Below are positions 10,697 through 21,714 of a DNA stretch of 64,000 bases, piece by piece. The stretch's first letter is position 1. Each line of letters begins with the position of its first letter. The DNA comes from Sipunculus nudus (lineage: Eukaryota; Annelida; Sipuncula; Golfingiida; Sipunculidae). The stretch spans positions 8,224,741-8,288,740 of the forward strand of contig CM049318.1 in assembly GCA_026874595.1 (NCBI GenBank), read 5' to 3'. Made by a program: the position numbers and the translations under genes. The notes beneath the pieces are model-generated. The model saw only the letters and a list, made by a program, of their open reading frames with translations, ran no database searches and had not been told where the DNA came from.

Positions 10697-12747
10697 TTAC
10701 TCATTGAAATCGCCCACTTGGTAAACGTTCAATTGTCCTTGAACAACATTTTCATTGAGTTCATCATCGAACACACCTTCATCTTCAGACGACGAGGAAA
10801 CACAATGATCTTCATCCACTTACTTGCTGCCGAAGCCCATGGACCGCGTCACACTTATATTATTATTTGAATCTGTTTTCTGAATTTTTATCAACATTCG
10901 ACTTCCACTGTCGGGTGCACATTCAGTTTTCATCTCACAGGCAAACACTAAACAACACGATACGGTATTTAATTTCCCGTGCTTATTTTCCATGGACTGG
11001 GGATTTTCAATCATCATCCCATCGCTGTTCCTGATCTTGGCAAAGAAATTGATTTGGTCCGGTTCCGTTTCAATGATCCCTGGAGGTTTCGGATAAACAC
11101 ACGAAATCGGAAGCGCCGAATCGTACGCAAAGATTTTGCGCCCGTCCCCTAGTTGACACCAGACCATCGATGCTTTTCTTTCCAGCTGTGCTTGTAACAA
11201 AATCACGTCGCCATATTCTCCCATGTATTCTTCAAACGCTTGTTTTAAATTTTCAAATCCTTGAGGGAGTTTTTTCAAACACCAACTTTGTAAAGACACT
11301 CGATCCGATTCTACAAGGCCTGACAGTGTCAGTTTCAATTCTTGTTCGTACCCCGCCCGTAAAATCAATTAGTTCATGGCCACACTGTGGATTTTACGCG
11401 ACTCTGAAAAATAGTCATGGATCAATTGCCAACATTCTGAAGACAATAAATCTAACGGGCGTATCATTTCTTCCCGGCCCGTGATTTTGAATTTGTCAAA
11501 CACGTAATTGGTACACACGCGTGAATAAAAACAAGGTACATGCTCGTTTTCTTTCAAGTTCTTTAACACGAAATACAGTTGGTGTCCAAGGTAGCACATT
11601 TGTCCGTTCCAGTCAACCAGCGGGTATGTGGGGGCCGGTAACGTCTTGGGAGGGGCAGGGATCGTTTGCGTTAACATCACCCCGTTGTAACAGATGTACA
11701 AAAAACAATCAACAAATTCCGGAAACTGCGCATCAAATACTCCTGAATTATGTTGCCATGATGTGAATACAAAAGGAAAAGGGAGATATTTTGTATAATA
11801 CCTTAACCCATACTCCATAAAAAAACTGCGAGACTTCGGATGGGAGGTCGTCCAAAGATAAAAAGTCGACATTGTTGTCATCGGGTATCCGTTCCCTTCT
11901 GTCTGAAAAATTCAATTTTACACACACGGTGCTGTCACATAACGCGAACGGAGACGACCGCATCATCGTTTGAAATTGCCGGGGGGTCACGTGTCTCGAA
12001 TGCGCTAACAATAGGCTTACTACCAATGACGTCATTGTAACACGATGGGCACATTTTCCATATCCCACGGTTAGGATAAATAACTTTGTACCTGTCACTA
12101 TTATCAAGAAGAAAAACCCGGCACATAATGTCGGCAGGGTTCGAACATGATTGCTCTTCATCGAAAAAATATTTCATCCATTCCAAAACCGGTGGAGGAT
12201 CACTCTCTATCCCTCGTGCACACACTACACTGTTAAAAGGCTCGTCACTGCCTAAACTTGCGTAAAACCCATCAACAATTTCTTGCTGTTTTTGTAATGT
12301 CTCTTCCGTTAAATCTTCCGGGTGTAAATATGGCCGGAACTCTTCACGGAGTGGTGGAACGTTGCAACAGCGGGTCGTACAAAATTCTCTCACAATAACC
12401 CCTAAGACTGCAGTATATTTTCCACAGGCCGGGCAAAATGTCAAATACATTCTATCTTCGGATTCCAAAGTAATTAGTCTGTACTTGATACAAAAATTGC
12501 ATACAAAAGTGTGGCATCCCGTTAAGACATTGGCTGCTCGTTTTTTACAAATCAAACAGGCACAGCTGTGTTTGTCGGTTGCAAAAACCGTAGCGGGTTG
12601 GATTTTTTGCCGGTTGAAGTAGATGCTGGCCAAGACTTGGAAAGGTTCTTCTATAGGCCCGTACCGGTGCCCGATAAACGGTGAATCCGTCCAGACAGAT
12701 TTTAAACACCCATTCCATACTTCTGATTTGTGTGTGTTACGCCACAT
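10697..12747 (-). pseudogene. Virus-like gene with RING-like zinc site and acidic C-terminus
   Basis: It is read on the minus strand from ATG 12745-12747 and convergent with capsid gene 2, with about 150 bp between the stops. Residues 62-110 hold Cys/His in a RING-like pattern: CxxC, then CH-x3-C-x2-C, then CxxC, followed by 'CTTRCC' at 123-128. The rest, about 550 residues, I do not recognise. The C-terminus is acidic and Ser/Glu/Asp-rich, ending at 10697-10699. Decay: frame changes near 12000 and 11820, and in-frame stops at 11369-11371 and 10820-10822. A RING-like site could mean ubiquitin ligase activity or only a structural zinc knot; neither is shown. It shares a divergent promoter region with the PC4-like gene. 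Confidence 0.5.
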
Positions 12748-12775
12748 GATTGATTATTGATGAGTAAAACCAGAA

Positions 12776-12784
12776 AAATTTATA
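12776..12784 (-). promoter_or_regulatory. TATA box of minus-strand RING-like gene
   Basis: Read on the minus strand this is TATAAATTT, with its first base 37 nt before the A of the ATG at 12747. It lies in the 179-bp head-to-head gap between this gene and the PC4-like gene. Confidence 0.45.
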
Positions 12785-12926
12785 CCCTATATTTTTTATC
12801 AAGTATTTCCGGTTTCTTTTTTTCTTGTGTAAAGTATTTCCGGTGTCTTGGAATTTTTATACGGTCCTCGCCAGTATTAATACAGGGGTATCATGTGACA
12901 AGAGTCAGTCTACTACGGCTACCGTC

Positions 12927-13547
12927 ATGAACAACCCACGGCCCGCTAAGAAGTTAAAGCTGACACCGCCCCCACCGGCACCAGCAACAGAAAGTATGGT
13001 GGTTCACGATGAATGATGGGCTTCCCGAAAAGTCTTTCTGGGCGGTAGTGAAAACAACTGGTGGTTTGCGACACCTCAAGGGTACAATGTGAAAATCGGG
13101 TGCTGGAGTAAAGGCATGCCTTTGGCTAAAAAGGGCGTGACTTTAACACCTGAAGAACTCCGAAAATTGGCTACCAATATTGATAAAGTCAATAACACTG
13201 TCATTGAAGTTCTCCACGATAGCCATAAAGATTACCGCTTCACCTTATCACCGGGCAACCCTAATTTTCCCGATACACGGATCGTCGCTGTCAGCTGCGG
13301 AAGTGCCTGGCCGAACATCGTCAACATCCGAGAATAGTACTACAACGTCAAAGAAGGCAAACAGTTCCCCAGTAAAACTGGAGCAGCATTGTTTATCGAC
13401 GTATGGGCTGAAGTTGTGAAACATTTTGATGATATTGTGAATCTGATCGCCTGTCAAGAAGACCATGGCAATATTGAAGCCGCTTTGGCTTTCGGGAACC
13501 ATCCTGAGTTTATGTTATCAGCGACTTTATCTGATGACGATTATTGA
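12927..13547 (+). pseudogene. PC4-like single-strand DNA-binding protein, two repeats
   Basis: One frame from ATG 12927 gives about 206 codons. The N-terminus has a short basic motif (PAKKLKL) that could be a nuclear signal, then a run of prolines. Two segments resemble the PC4/Sub1 domain, which binds single-stranded DNA and acts in transcription. The first ends 'KKGVTLTPEELRKL' (about 13128-13169). The second has 'NIRE' followed by 'YYNVKEGK' (about 13323-13361) and then a 'VWAEV' helix. In the family, a strand followed by an IREYY-type motif and a final helix forms the binding surface. The C-terminus is acidic. Decay: in-frame TGA at 13014-13016 and TAG at 13335-13337; otherwise the frame is kept for the full length. 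PC4 assignment is by eye. Confidence 0.55.
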
Positions 13548-13631
13548 CTTTGTGCTTGATCATCATTTGCATGTGTGTTTATGAAAAGAAAAAAGAAAAA
13601 AATGTTTGCTTTGATATCCTGTCTTGTTTCC

Positions 13632-13639
13632 TATATAAA
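13632..13639 (+). promoter_or_regulatory. TATA box of penton-like gene A
   Basis: TATATAAA lies 36 bp before ATG 13668. The same octamer is used before genes at 20261 and 21715. Confidence 0.55.
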
Positions 13640-13667
13640 CGAACGGTGTGTGAGATGTGAATGGAAA

Positions 13668-14408
13668 ATGGCGTCCTACCCGTCTTTAATCCAAACCCAA
13701 CCTTTTTTTTAACTTAAAAGCCCAAGATCCTGTGTATGATTCCATTACTAAAGGATATGTAATTAAATTTAAAATTGAACCGGAATTGATGTTGCATCCC
13801 CGGGCGGGTGATTGGGAAGTGGCTCTAACCCGGTTAAGTCATCCGAGTGCCTGGTTCAATATCCATGAAAATGAATGTTGGGTAAAACTGACTCATAAAA
13901 CCAAAACGGATGAATACTCTTTTAAAGAATATGTCCCCGCAGGCTATTATCCCCGCTTATTCATGTACGGAAAAGAAACAGATAAAAGTAATAAATTCAG
14001 TAAAGCTAGAGGGGTCGGATTATGGCAAGCTTTAGAAGATTGTTTTACGAAATTAAATGCCCAAAAAGATCAATTAAATTTAGCCGGTTCTGAACAAGAA
14101 AAAGGTGATAGCGGGACCAAATATATTAATCCTCAACTGGTTCGGTTATTTGATTCCGTATTTACAAGAGGTGGGTCAAGGTCTTCCAAAGATAAAAAAC
14201 AAAATATGCGAATGGGAATTGCATTTCCGATGAAACATCTTGCGATCATACATATTCATTAGAAATGGATGTAAAATTAGCACATATGATGGGGTTCAAA
14301 GATACCGTTTTAAAGAAACGGGTGGCTAAAAAATGTGCTGAAGTTTTATTTGTTATGTCTAAAACAGAGGATATTAATGATTGGATAATAAAAAAGGGAG
14401 GTGATTAG
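13668..14408 (+). pseudogene. Penton-like minor capsid gene A, 5' part
   Basis: Start at ATG 13668; a nearby ATG at 13661 is in another frame. A T-run at about 13707-13714 shifts frame, after which the main frame runs 13732-14262. Motifs shared with gene B at 20261 are a 'DWEVALTRLSHPSAWFNIHE' block at about 13810-13869, then 'YYPRLF' and a long helical stretch. 'MMGFKD' follows in another frame after a stop at 14260. The WEV-x-L-x-(6)-W pattern followed by YYP occurs in a conserved Polinton structural protein that I believe is the single-jelly-roll penton/minor capsid, but I cannot verify the fold. The gene is cut by a repeat nest after about 14408 and resumes at 19734. Confidence 0.5.
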
Positions 14409-14607
14409 GTAAACTTATAAAGAAAATAACAAGGCCTACAGGCCTAATGCGAACCTGTGCATTGGGAAATAAACCAGGTATAATGCTTCAATGCTGGACC
14501 ATTACTTCTCATGTATATGAACAATGCAGGTACTAAACATTTTGAATAAGAAACAATTTCACAAACATCACTGCTGAAATTCTGGCATGGGTGCACACAA
14601 CACAACT

Positions 14608-15419
14608 AGGGACCCATGGGTCTCAACGCTCAGCTGAATTTGTCTATAAGGATATTTTTAAAGAAATTTTTCAGAATGACAGTCCTGTGACCTTAACCAA
14701 TGACCTTGTGACCACAAAATCTTAGAACTTAATATCCTTGAACTTGCAGCATTAGGATTATTGTAACAATCTTTTATAAAGTGACCTTGACCTCTGACCA
14801 GATAACCTCAAATTCTACAGGTTTCCTCACTTTAGGCAAGTAAGCCATGTGTGAACGTTGGAAAGTTCAGGATGAAAAGTTTGATTTATAGTGCATCCAC
14901 AATCTTTTTAAAGATGTGGCTTCTGTGACCTTCAACTTAGATCGCTGGACCCTGGTAATCAAAATGAATTTACTTATGTGGTTGGTCATTATTTAATCAA
15001 GTTTGAAGCCAGTCTATTTTTAGTAAATAAATAGAAAAATATTCGTTAAAATAGAACAAATACAGGTGGTGCCACCACGTTTCAGGAACTGACAAAACTA
15101 GTCATGGTCAATATTCAAGGCAAGATTCATGACAAACCATGCATTAATTAATCAAGATATTGGAGGTTTTGTATCAAATTTCTTACAATTCTGGGGGGTA
15201 CTTTCAAGCCCTGTAGCTCAAAGGATATAGGTCGCAGTGACCTAATTTCAGGTTCCCAAGGAGATTTTTTATTGACCTCCCTGGATTATCACTTAGAAGT
15301 TTCTTGGACCAGCTGTTACGATTTGTTCCCTGCTAACGGCCGGCCGGATATCCGTATGGACGACAGACAAAGCGCTATTCCTACACCTCAGTTGACTTAC
15401 AGTCAGCTGAGCTAAAAAT
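14608..15419 (+). repeat. Family D HINE-like repeat (relative of A and C)
   Basis: It begins GGGACCCATGGGTC and then CGCTCAGCTGA, and ends with a degenerate hairpin (about 15385-15413) and GAGCTAAAAAT. The length is about 812 bp. Near the right end it has a short GAC-type tract. No reading frame of note. Confidence 0.65.
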
Positions 15420-15464
15420 GATTGTAGCTAGCACCACCAGTCTTGTATACAACGAAGCTATCAG

Positions 15465-15482
15465 AGATATATATATATATAT
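15465..15482. repeat. AT microsatellite
   Basis: A run of about nine AT/TA dinucleotides in the family B interior, just left of the retrotransposon. Confidence 0.8.
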
Positions 15483-15497
15483 GCCCAAGTTCAGACT

Positions 15498-15530
15498 GAT
15501 ATATCAAACCCCTCCTGAGAAATAAGCAGG
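15498..15530. repeat. Left flanking repeat of the retrotransposon
   Basis: A 33-bp stretch beginning GATATATCAAA and ending AGAAATAAGCAGG. It recurs at 17291-17323 with about six differences, as expected for an aged target-site duplication. Confidence 0.5.
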
Positions 15531-15534
15531 GATG

Positions 15535-16315
15535 TATATCATCTGGTCCCTTAGATTTACTTGTATCTAGGGATTTCATAATTGATTCTATATCATTTAT
15601 TTCGAATTGTACTTCTCCTAATTTGTTATTTGTTTTCTTGGTGTTAAGGGAACATAGTTGCTATTGTGGTTTAGTATTGTTTGTTGTATAAATTGGTTGT
15701 TTAACAGTTCTGCTTTTTCTTTGGGTAGTGTAAAATACAATTCATTACCTCATAAGGCCGTCTATGGTTTTCCACCAGTATGTCTTGTTATGAAGATTTT
15801 CCTTCAGATCATTTGCTAGTTTTAAAGGATATTTACTTTTGGCTTTTCTGACCTCGGCATTAAATTTGTTACGTGAATTTTTGTATAATTCCCAATCATT
15901 TGTATTTTTGGTTCTCATTGCTTTGGATCTGATTCTCAAGCACTTGCGTTTTATTAATTTTAGTTCATGAGTGAACCATTTTTTATTGGTAGTTATGTTT
16001 TTAACTGTTTTTACTGGGATGCATTGTTCTGATATACAGAGGACTGTGGACGTAAATTTTTCGTAAACTATGTCGATATATTCTTTTTTGTCTACAATAT
16101 TATCCCAGTTAATTTTCTGGAGCATGTCTTTCATTTTAATATAGTTTCCTTCTTTATATTTCCAAACTCTAAAGGGATAGAGTGCTTGGACAGGTTTATT
16201 CCAATATAGTTTCATGTATACTGCATTATGGTCGATGTAGTGTTTGGGGAATGTACCACATTGTGAGATTTGATCATTAAAAGACATGTCATTCTAAAGA
16301 CATGTTATAAAGAAT
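15535..16315 (-). pseudogene. Non-LTR retrotransposon, inverted 5' segment (endonuclease end to RT motif 0)
   Basis: Read on the minus strand, the segment starts with the end of an endonuclease-like domain ('DHNAVYMKL', about 16200-16235). It then covers a basic linker with an 'NKKWFTHEL' block typical of jockey-type elements, and ends near 15540 with 'KSKGPDDIHP', the motif that comes just before RT domain motif 1. The main open stretch is 15745-16287, followed by a frameshift. The remainder of the RT is on the plus strand from 16316. Together they form one element broken by inversion of its 5' part. Confidence 0.7.
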
Positions 16316-17288
16316 TATCATATCCTATTAAAAAAAATCGCTGAACTTTCCATTAACACAGGAAAACTACCTACCCTATGGAAAAAGGCAAATGTCACAC
16401 CTATCTTTAAAAGTGGTGATCCTAAACAACCAGTAAACTACAGACCCATATCACTAACAAGCTGTATATGTAAAATAATAGAGAAAATTATATTTGCCAG
16501 GATGCTTAACTTCTTTAAAGAAAACAGAATTATATCAGCATACCAATCAGGATTTTTACCTAGAGACTCTGCAGTGTATCAATTAACAGACTTGTACAAT
16601 ATTATCACCTATGATTTAGACAATGGAAAAGAAGGAATAGGAATCTTTCTAGATATAAGTAAGGCTTTTGATAAAGTCTGGACAGATGGCCTCCTCAGTA
16701 AGCTACTCTCAGCAGGTATAACAGGAATACTGCACAGATGGTTATACAACTATTTAACAAATAGACAACAACGAGTTATTATAGAAAATGCTCCCTCGGA
16801 ATGGAAATTCCTACAGGCAGGGGTACCACAAGGATCGATCCTAGGACCCCTACTCTTCTTAGTCTTCATCGACGACATAGGAGAAAAACTCACAAGTAAT
16901 ATTCGTCTCTTTGCGGACGATACAATGTTATACCTAGCCATAGAAAATCCCATCCGAGCAGCCCAGATACTAAATGCTGACCTTGAAAAGATTTACCAGT
17001 GGTCAAGGAAGTGGCTAGTCACTTTCAATGCAGGAAAAACTGAATCGGTACTCTTTTCAAGGAAAACAGCACCTGTAAACCTCCCTGACTTACACCTAAA
17101 TAAAACAATAATAACTAGACTCAAAATGCACAAACATTTAGGAATAATCCTTAGCCATAATTGCAAATGGCAAGAACATATAAACTACATTGCAGCTTAA
17201 GCAATGAACAAACTTCTAATCTTAAGCAAGTTAAAACATCTCCTAGATAGAACAACCTTACAAAATATATATTATGCCCAATTTCAGG
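16316..17288 (+). pseudogene. Non-LTR retrotransposon reverse transcriptase, 3' segment
   Basis: A jockey/CR1-like reverse transcriptase. In order: 'LPTLWKKANVTPIFKSGD' (about 16367-16424), 'YRPISLTS' (about 16440), 'GFLPRDSA', 'FLDISKAFDKVW' (first catalytic Asp, about 16647-16682), 'AGVPQGSILGPLLF', the FADD box (second catalytic Asp pair, about 16910-16921) and 'KTESVLFS'. The longest frame is 16502-17200 with a stop at 17198-17200, after which coding similarity continues to about 17288 ('YYAQFQ'). The 3' UTR and poly-A are absent, so the copy is also cut at its 3' end. Confidence 0.85.
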
Positions 17289-17290
17289 AT

Positions 17291-17323
17291 GATATATCAA
17301 ATTCCTCTATAGAAATAAGCAGG
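17291..17323. repeat. Right flanking repeat of the retrotransposon
   Basis: Partner of 15498-15530; together they bracket both retrotransposon segments. Confidence 0.5.
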
Positions 17324-19733
17324 CACAAAAGTCACACACTGTGCAAAAGTCACTGCAGTGGTGACACCTGTCTGGTGAACAAGAAATACATCAAAGACGC
17401 ATAGACAGGTCAAAATATCAGGCCAATACATCAAATTTACCTTAAGTCTGATGCATGGGGCTGACCACGCTTAGGTGAGAAAGGCAGTTGCAGAGTGAAG
17501 TGTGACAAATTTGCTTGCTCAGGCTACTGCACTGAGTGAACTCATGACCTGCACCTGGCTAGACTGGGTGAACTTTTGACCTGTACCTGGCTGCACTGAG
17601 TGAACTCTTGACCTGTTACCTAATCTGATACAGTTGGCAGTCTGCCAAAGCTATAAATAGATTGGCTCCACATGCAGCCCTGAGAGGCATGACACCCATG
17701 AGGTGATCACATGGTGCCCAAGAGGTTTTCACATGTCACCCATGAGGGGATCACATGCCTTGTGCTTGGCTGCACTGACTGAACTCTTGACCTATATCTG
17801 GCTGCACTGACTGAACTCTTGATCTATTGCCAAATCTGAAACAGTTGGCAGTTTCTTAACCTATTTAAATATACAGACACAATCTTAGCCTGTTGGCAAA
17901 TCTGTTTACACATACTGAAGGACTTTGGCTATAATGCATTTTTTCAAGCTGACATATTTATAAATTTTTTATCAAAATATCTAGAATAATAAAAGCAGTT
18001 TTTTCATAAATAAGCTGAATCCCACAACATTTGATATATGACAGATTATTGCATAAAATCTGGGGATGGTAGTTCCTGCTATTCTGAGAAATTATGGGTT
18101 AATGAACAGATGACCAATGACCCCCATACAAAAAAAATGGTCAATGCAGGTGACCACCAATACCTGAATTTCATATATGGCTCATGTGACCAACACTGGC
18201 AGAAAATTTGGTGATGATAGCTCCAGCCGTTTCTAAGATTGTCATTTTAGTATGCTTTTTCTGACAGATGACTAGGTTCAACTTCCTGTAATTCGGCAAA
18301 AATTAACTGAACTTGAACCATCTGAACAAACCTGAGAGAGATGATTTTAAAAATTTTTCTGTTAAATATTCAACAAATTGGCTTGACCGTTTTGGAGAAG
18401 ATTTTTTTAAGGTTCTTTAGCTTTTTCTCTATAAAATCTGAGAAAATGCAGATTTTTTCAGATGGCTAATTTTTTGTATTAATTTCATGATGCTAGCTCC
18501 AGTCAATCCAATCGTATGAGTTAACGTATACCTGTGATTGTAAACATTGCCTGGCATGAGGAATATCTAAAATCATAAATCTACATTTTTTTAAAAGTTT
18601 TTAAAAAACATTCTTGTCAATATTACCCAAAGATAACCTGAAATCTAAATGTCTAGAGGCATGATGTAACGGATGCTGATAAACTGGTTCCAGGGAAGAT
18701 GTATCTGCTTCACACAGCTAACATATATGGTAAAATGACTCAATTCAATCTTTATTATTCAGCCAAAATTCATTCTTTGGAACCAAAAAAGGTAATTAAA
18801 TATTATAAGAATTATTCAGGGGATTATTCTTGTAAAATATTAAACAAATTGGCCTCAGTGGCATCAGTCAAAAAACGTTTTGCAGGTTTATAACTCATAT
18901 GGGAAAATAAAGCAAAATGGCTAAGTTAAGCTTCCCATAACTCAGCCAAAAATCACTGAACCAAAACCATTTGAACAAACTTGAATTATCAACATCTAAG
19001 GATAAATAATGTGTGAGATTTAAGAATTTGGCCTAGTGGTTTTTGAGAAGAAGATCTTTGTAGCCGCTGAGCTAAAATGGGCTGTTATGGCATATGACTA
19101 AATTCTGTTATGGCATATGACTAAATTAAGCTTCCCATAACTCAGCCAAAAGTCACCGAACTGAGACCATTTGAACAAACTTCAGAAAGCACTACCCTAG
19201 GATCATTTCTGTGCAATATTAAACAATTTGGCCAGATGGTTTCAGAGAAGAAGTTTTTTTGTAGCTGTCAGTATGATATGGGCACTGATGACCCCCGTAC
19301 AAAAAAAAGCCGATGCAGGTGGCGCCACCAATACCTCAATTTCAGATATGACTCATGTGACCAACATTAGCATATAATTTGGTGATGATAGCTCAAGCCG
19401 TTTCTAAGATTGTAATTTTAGTATGCTTTTTTGGACAGATGACTAAGTTCAACTATCTGTAACTCTGCCAAAAATCACCGAACTTAAACCATTCGAACAA
19501 ACTTGAGAGAGGAAGTTTTGGAGAAGAAGATTTTCAAAGCTTTTTTAGCTTTTTCCCTATAAAATCTAAGAAAATGCAGTTAGCCAAAAAATAAACAAAA
19601 TCCGATAGAGTTTTTTAGATGACTATTTTTTGCATAAAATTTCGTGATGCTAACTCTTGCCGTTTTTAAGATAGTATAGGTTAACGTACAGACGACGCCA
19701 CACCATCGCATAAGCTCACAGGTTAGCTAAAAA

Positions 19734-20226
19734 TAGTGACGTTTATGTAACAGATAATGAAACTGTGAAATATAATTATCAAACCCATTACCCTTGTGTA
19801 AACCAACTGGATATACGCCCCAATGAAATGGAATGTATTATTGAAATCCACACCGATTTTACTGAACCCGATACGTTTCATAATGTCCACCATCATGAAG
19901 GTGTAACCCGTGTTTTAGCCACATTTTACGCTAGAGCTGAAGCCAATGCTAACCGCCCTGAAGACCAATGTTTTATTGAAAGTACTTTTAAATCGGCGGC
20001 TATCGGGTTCAATGTACCTTACAGCACTATTCGCCAATATCTATCATCCACCACTAATTACCATGCCACCTTTCATCAGTATCATAAATGCCGAGTCGGG
20101 TGGCATTCTGAACTGAAATTTCAATTCAAACATCCAAACGGTTATCCTGTCAATTTTATCCCGGGTGGGGATTTATTCATGCAATTGTATTTTAAACCTC
20201 GACGTAAACGTAGGAGGGGTATATAA
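19734..20226 (+). pseudogene. Penton-like minor capsid gene A, 3' part
   Basis: Continues the gene interrupted after 14408. The frame 19765-20226 is open and ends in the basic tail 'PRRKRRRGI'. It aligns along its length with the C-terminal part of gene B: 'CIIEIHTDF', 'RVLATFYAR.EANANRPED' and 'FQFKHPNGY' all have counterparts at 21155-21480. Its stop codon (20224-20226) lies within the TATA box of gene B. There is no start of its own, so it is not an independent gene. Confidence 0.6.
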
Positions 20227-20228
20227 AA
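20220..20228 (+). promoter_or_regulatory. TATA box of penton-like gene B
   Basis: TATATAAAA lies 41 bp before ATG 20261 and overlaps the stop codon of gene A. Confidence 0.55.
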
Positions 20229-20260
20229 CCCCGTCCGTTTTGTTTGAAAGGGAGTTTAAC

Positions 20261-21542
20261 ATGGATCCCCCGACCTCGTACCGTACCAGTGATTTTTTTA
20301 TTTCCATTGAAAAAATCATTGAAAATGAATCTCCATTAAACGGTCAAGTTAAAGTGAATTTATCCCCCCAACTTTTCTTTCATTCTCATGGCCCTCATGG
20401 CCCGTGGGAAGTGAGTGTAACCCAATTAACATTCCCATCCGCTTGGTATACCGTTCATGAAAAGAAATGTTTTTTACGTCTGGTTCATACTAAAATTCAT
20501 AAAACCACTAAAGAAACAACTACCTATTCCGCACAAACATTTTTTAGAACCAGGATATTATCCCCGTCATTTTATTTTTCGAAAATGGCAAAATAGGGCC
20601 GGTGGGAGAAAACAATTAGATAGTATGCTGTATGTAGGATCTTTAAAAGTTCAAAAAAAAAATATAATAGAGGAATTAAATCAATTAAAAGCAGAATTAC
20701 ATTTTGAAGGATCCCAACATGAAAATAATGAAGCAGGAATTATACGTTTAGTTCAACGTGTTTTGGCTGGAACTACAGACAAAAAAGGTAAGGGTGGAGA
20801 AAATGTTAGTTATGGACTGGCTCTCCCAGGAATACACGATACATCCTGTAAGTCAGTTGTCCCTAGTACGGATAATAATACTTATGACCATTTCAAATTA
20901 GAAATGCATCCCAAGCTCCGACACATGTTTGGATTTAATCGGGATTTATATGAATATGAAACTGAAGAACCCATTATAGGTTCCACATATGTCGTAAATA
21001 AAAACAAATCGAATATCATGGATTTAAATTGGGAACGGGTTTTGCATTCGCATTTGAGAATAAAAAATGACAAGAAAAATACAGACAAAGCCTGTTTTCA
21101 GGTACATTACCCTCGGGTCGCTCAAAATCAATTTCGTATCAATGAAATTGAATCCATCCTGGAAGTGCATACGGATTTTACACGCCCTGATACGTTCCGA
21201 GAAATTAAAGATTTTAATCCTAAAAAAGATGAAGGGCCTGAACGGGTCTTGGCCACAATTCACGCCCGGCCCGAAGCCAATGCGAACCGCCCTGAAGACG
21301 ACTGTTTAATTAAAAGTACGTATAAAAACCCAGTGCTCTCATCTCGAAAACCTTACAGCCGCATCCGTGAATTATTTTTTTCCACCTACCATCACCCCTT
21401 AACCACTACTAATTACCATGAATGTCTAAGCGGGTGGTTCTCTGATATGACCTTTCAATTCAAACATCCGTCAGGCCATAACGCTATTTTTATCCTGGGA
21501 GGTAAAATATTTAAACAATTACACTTTAAACCATGTAATTGA
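20261..21542 (+). pseudogene. Penton-like minor capsid gene B, single frameshift
   Basis: Starts at ATG 20261, 34 bp after gene A ends, and is about 427 codons. It is the best-preserved viral gene here: the frame 20261-20547 is followed by a second frame to 21542, with one shift in the T-run near 20540-20546. Shared features with gene A are 'PWEVSVTQLTFPSAWYTVHE' (about 20401-20460), 'YYPRHF', a helical middle with Lys/Glu/Asn, 'MFGFN', 'ANANRPED' and a C-terminal beta-rich region ending 'KQLHFKP'. Its role as a capsid vertex or minor capsid protein is inferred from similarity to conserved Polinton structural proteins as I remember them. The alternative is an unrelated virion protein. Confidence 0.55.
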
Positions 21543-21680
21543 TGATTTTTTTCCAAACAGTTCCGGTTCCCCTCTCCGTACTTCCGTTTCCTATGATCCT
21601 TGCATAACACTCCCGGAACCCCATGAAATTTTTTTAAACCCTTCCGGTCTACTTTGTAGCGGTCCCCCACGGAAGTCCGG

Positions 21681-21688
21681 TATATAAA
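21681..21688 (+). promoter_or_regulatory. TATA box of zinc/basic gene
   Basis: TATATAAA lies 34 bp before ATG 21715. The gap 21543-21680 holds no gene but repeats the word TTCCGGT or close forms (CCGGAAC, TTCCGGTC, GTCCGGT). Confidence 0.55.
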
Positions 21689-21714
21689 CCGGGTCCCGCA
21701 TCCTCACAGAAACC

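Larger units (their letters stand above)
14428..19733 (+). mobile_element. Family B HINE-like element with nested insertions, inside penton-like gene A
   Basis: The left end has two AGGCCT palindromes and then GCGAACCTGTG (14449-14459). The right end has CACAGGTTAGC (19717-19727), its inverted complement with one mismatch, then TAAAAAT. The interior carries a family D repeat (14608-15419) and a non-LTR retrotransposon (15535-17288). The region 17324-18690 is non-coding and includes short repeats of the type 'actgaactcttgacct' and 'tcacatg'. Positions 18840-19733 match family B at 907-1838. Confidence 0.65.
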
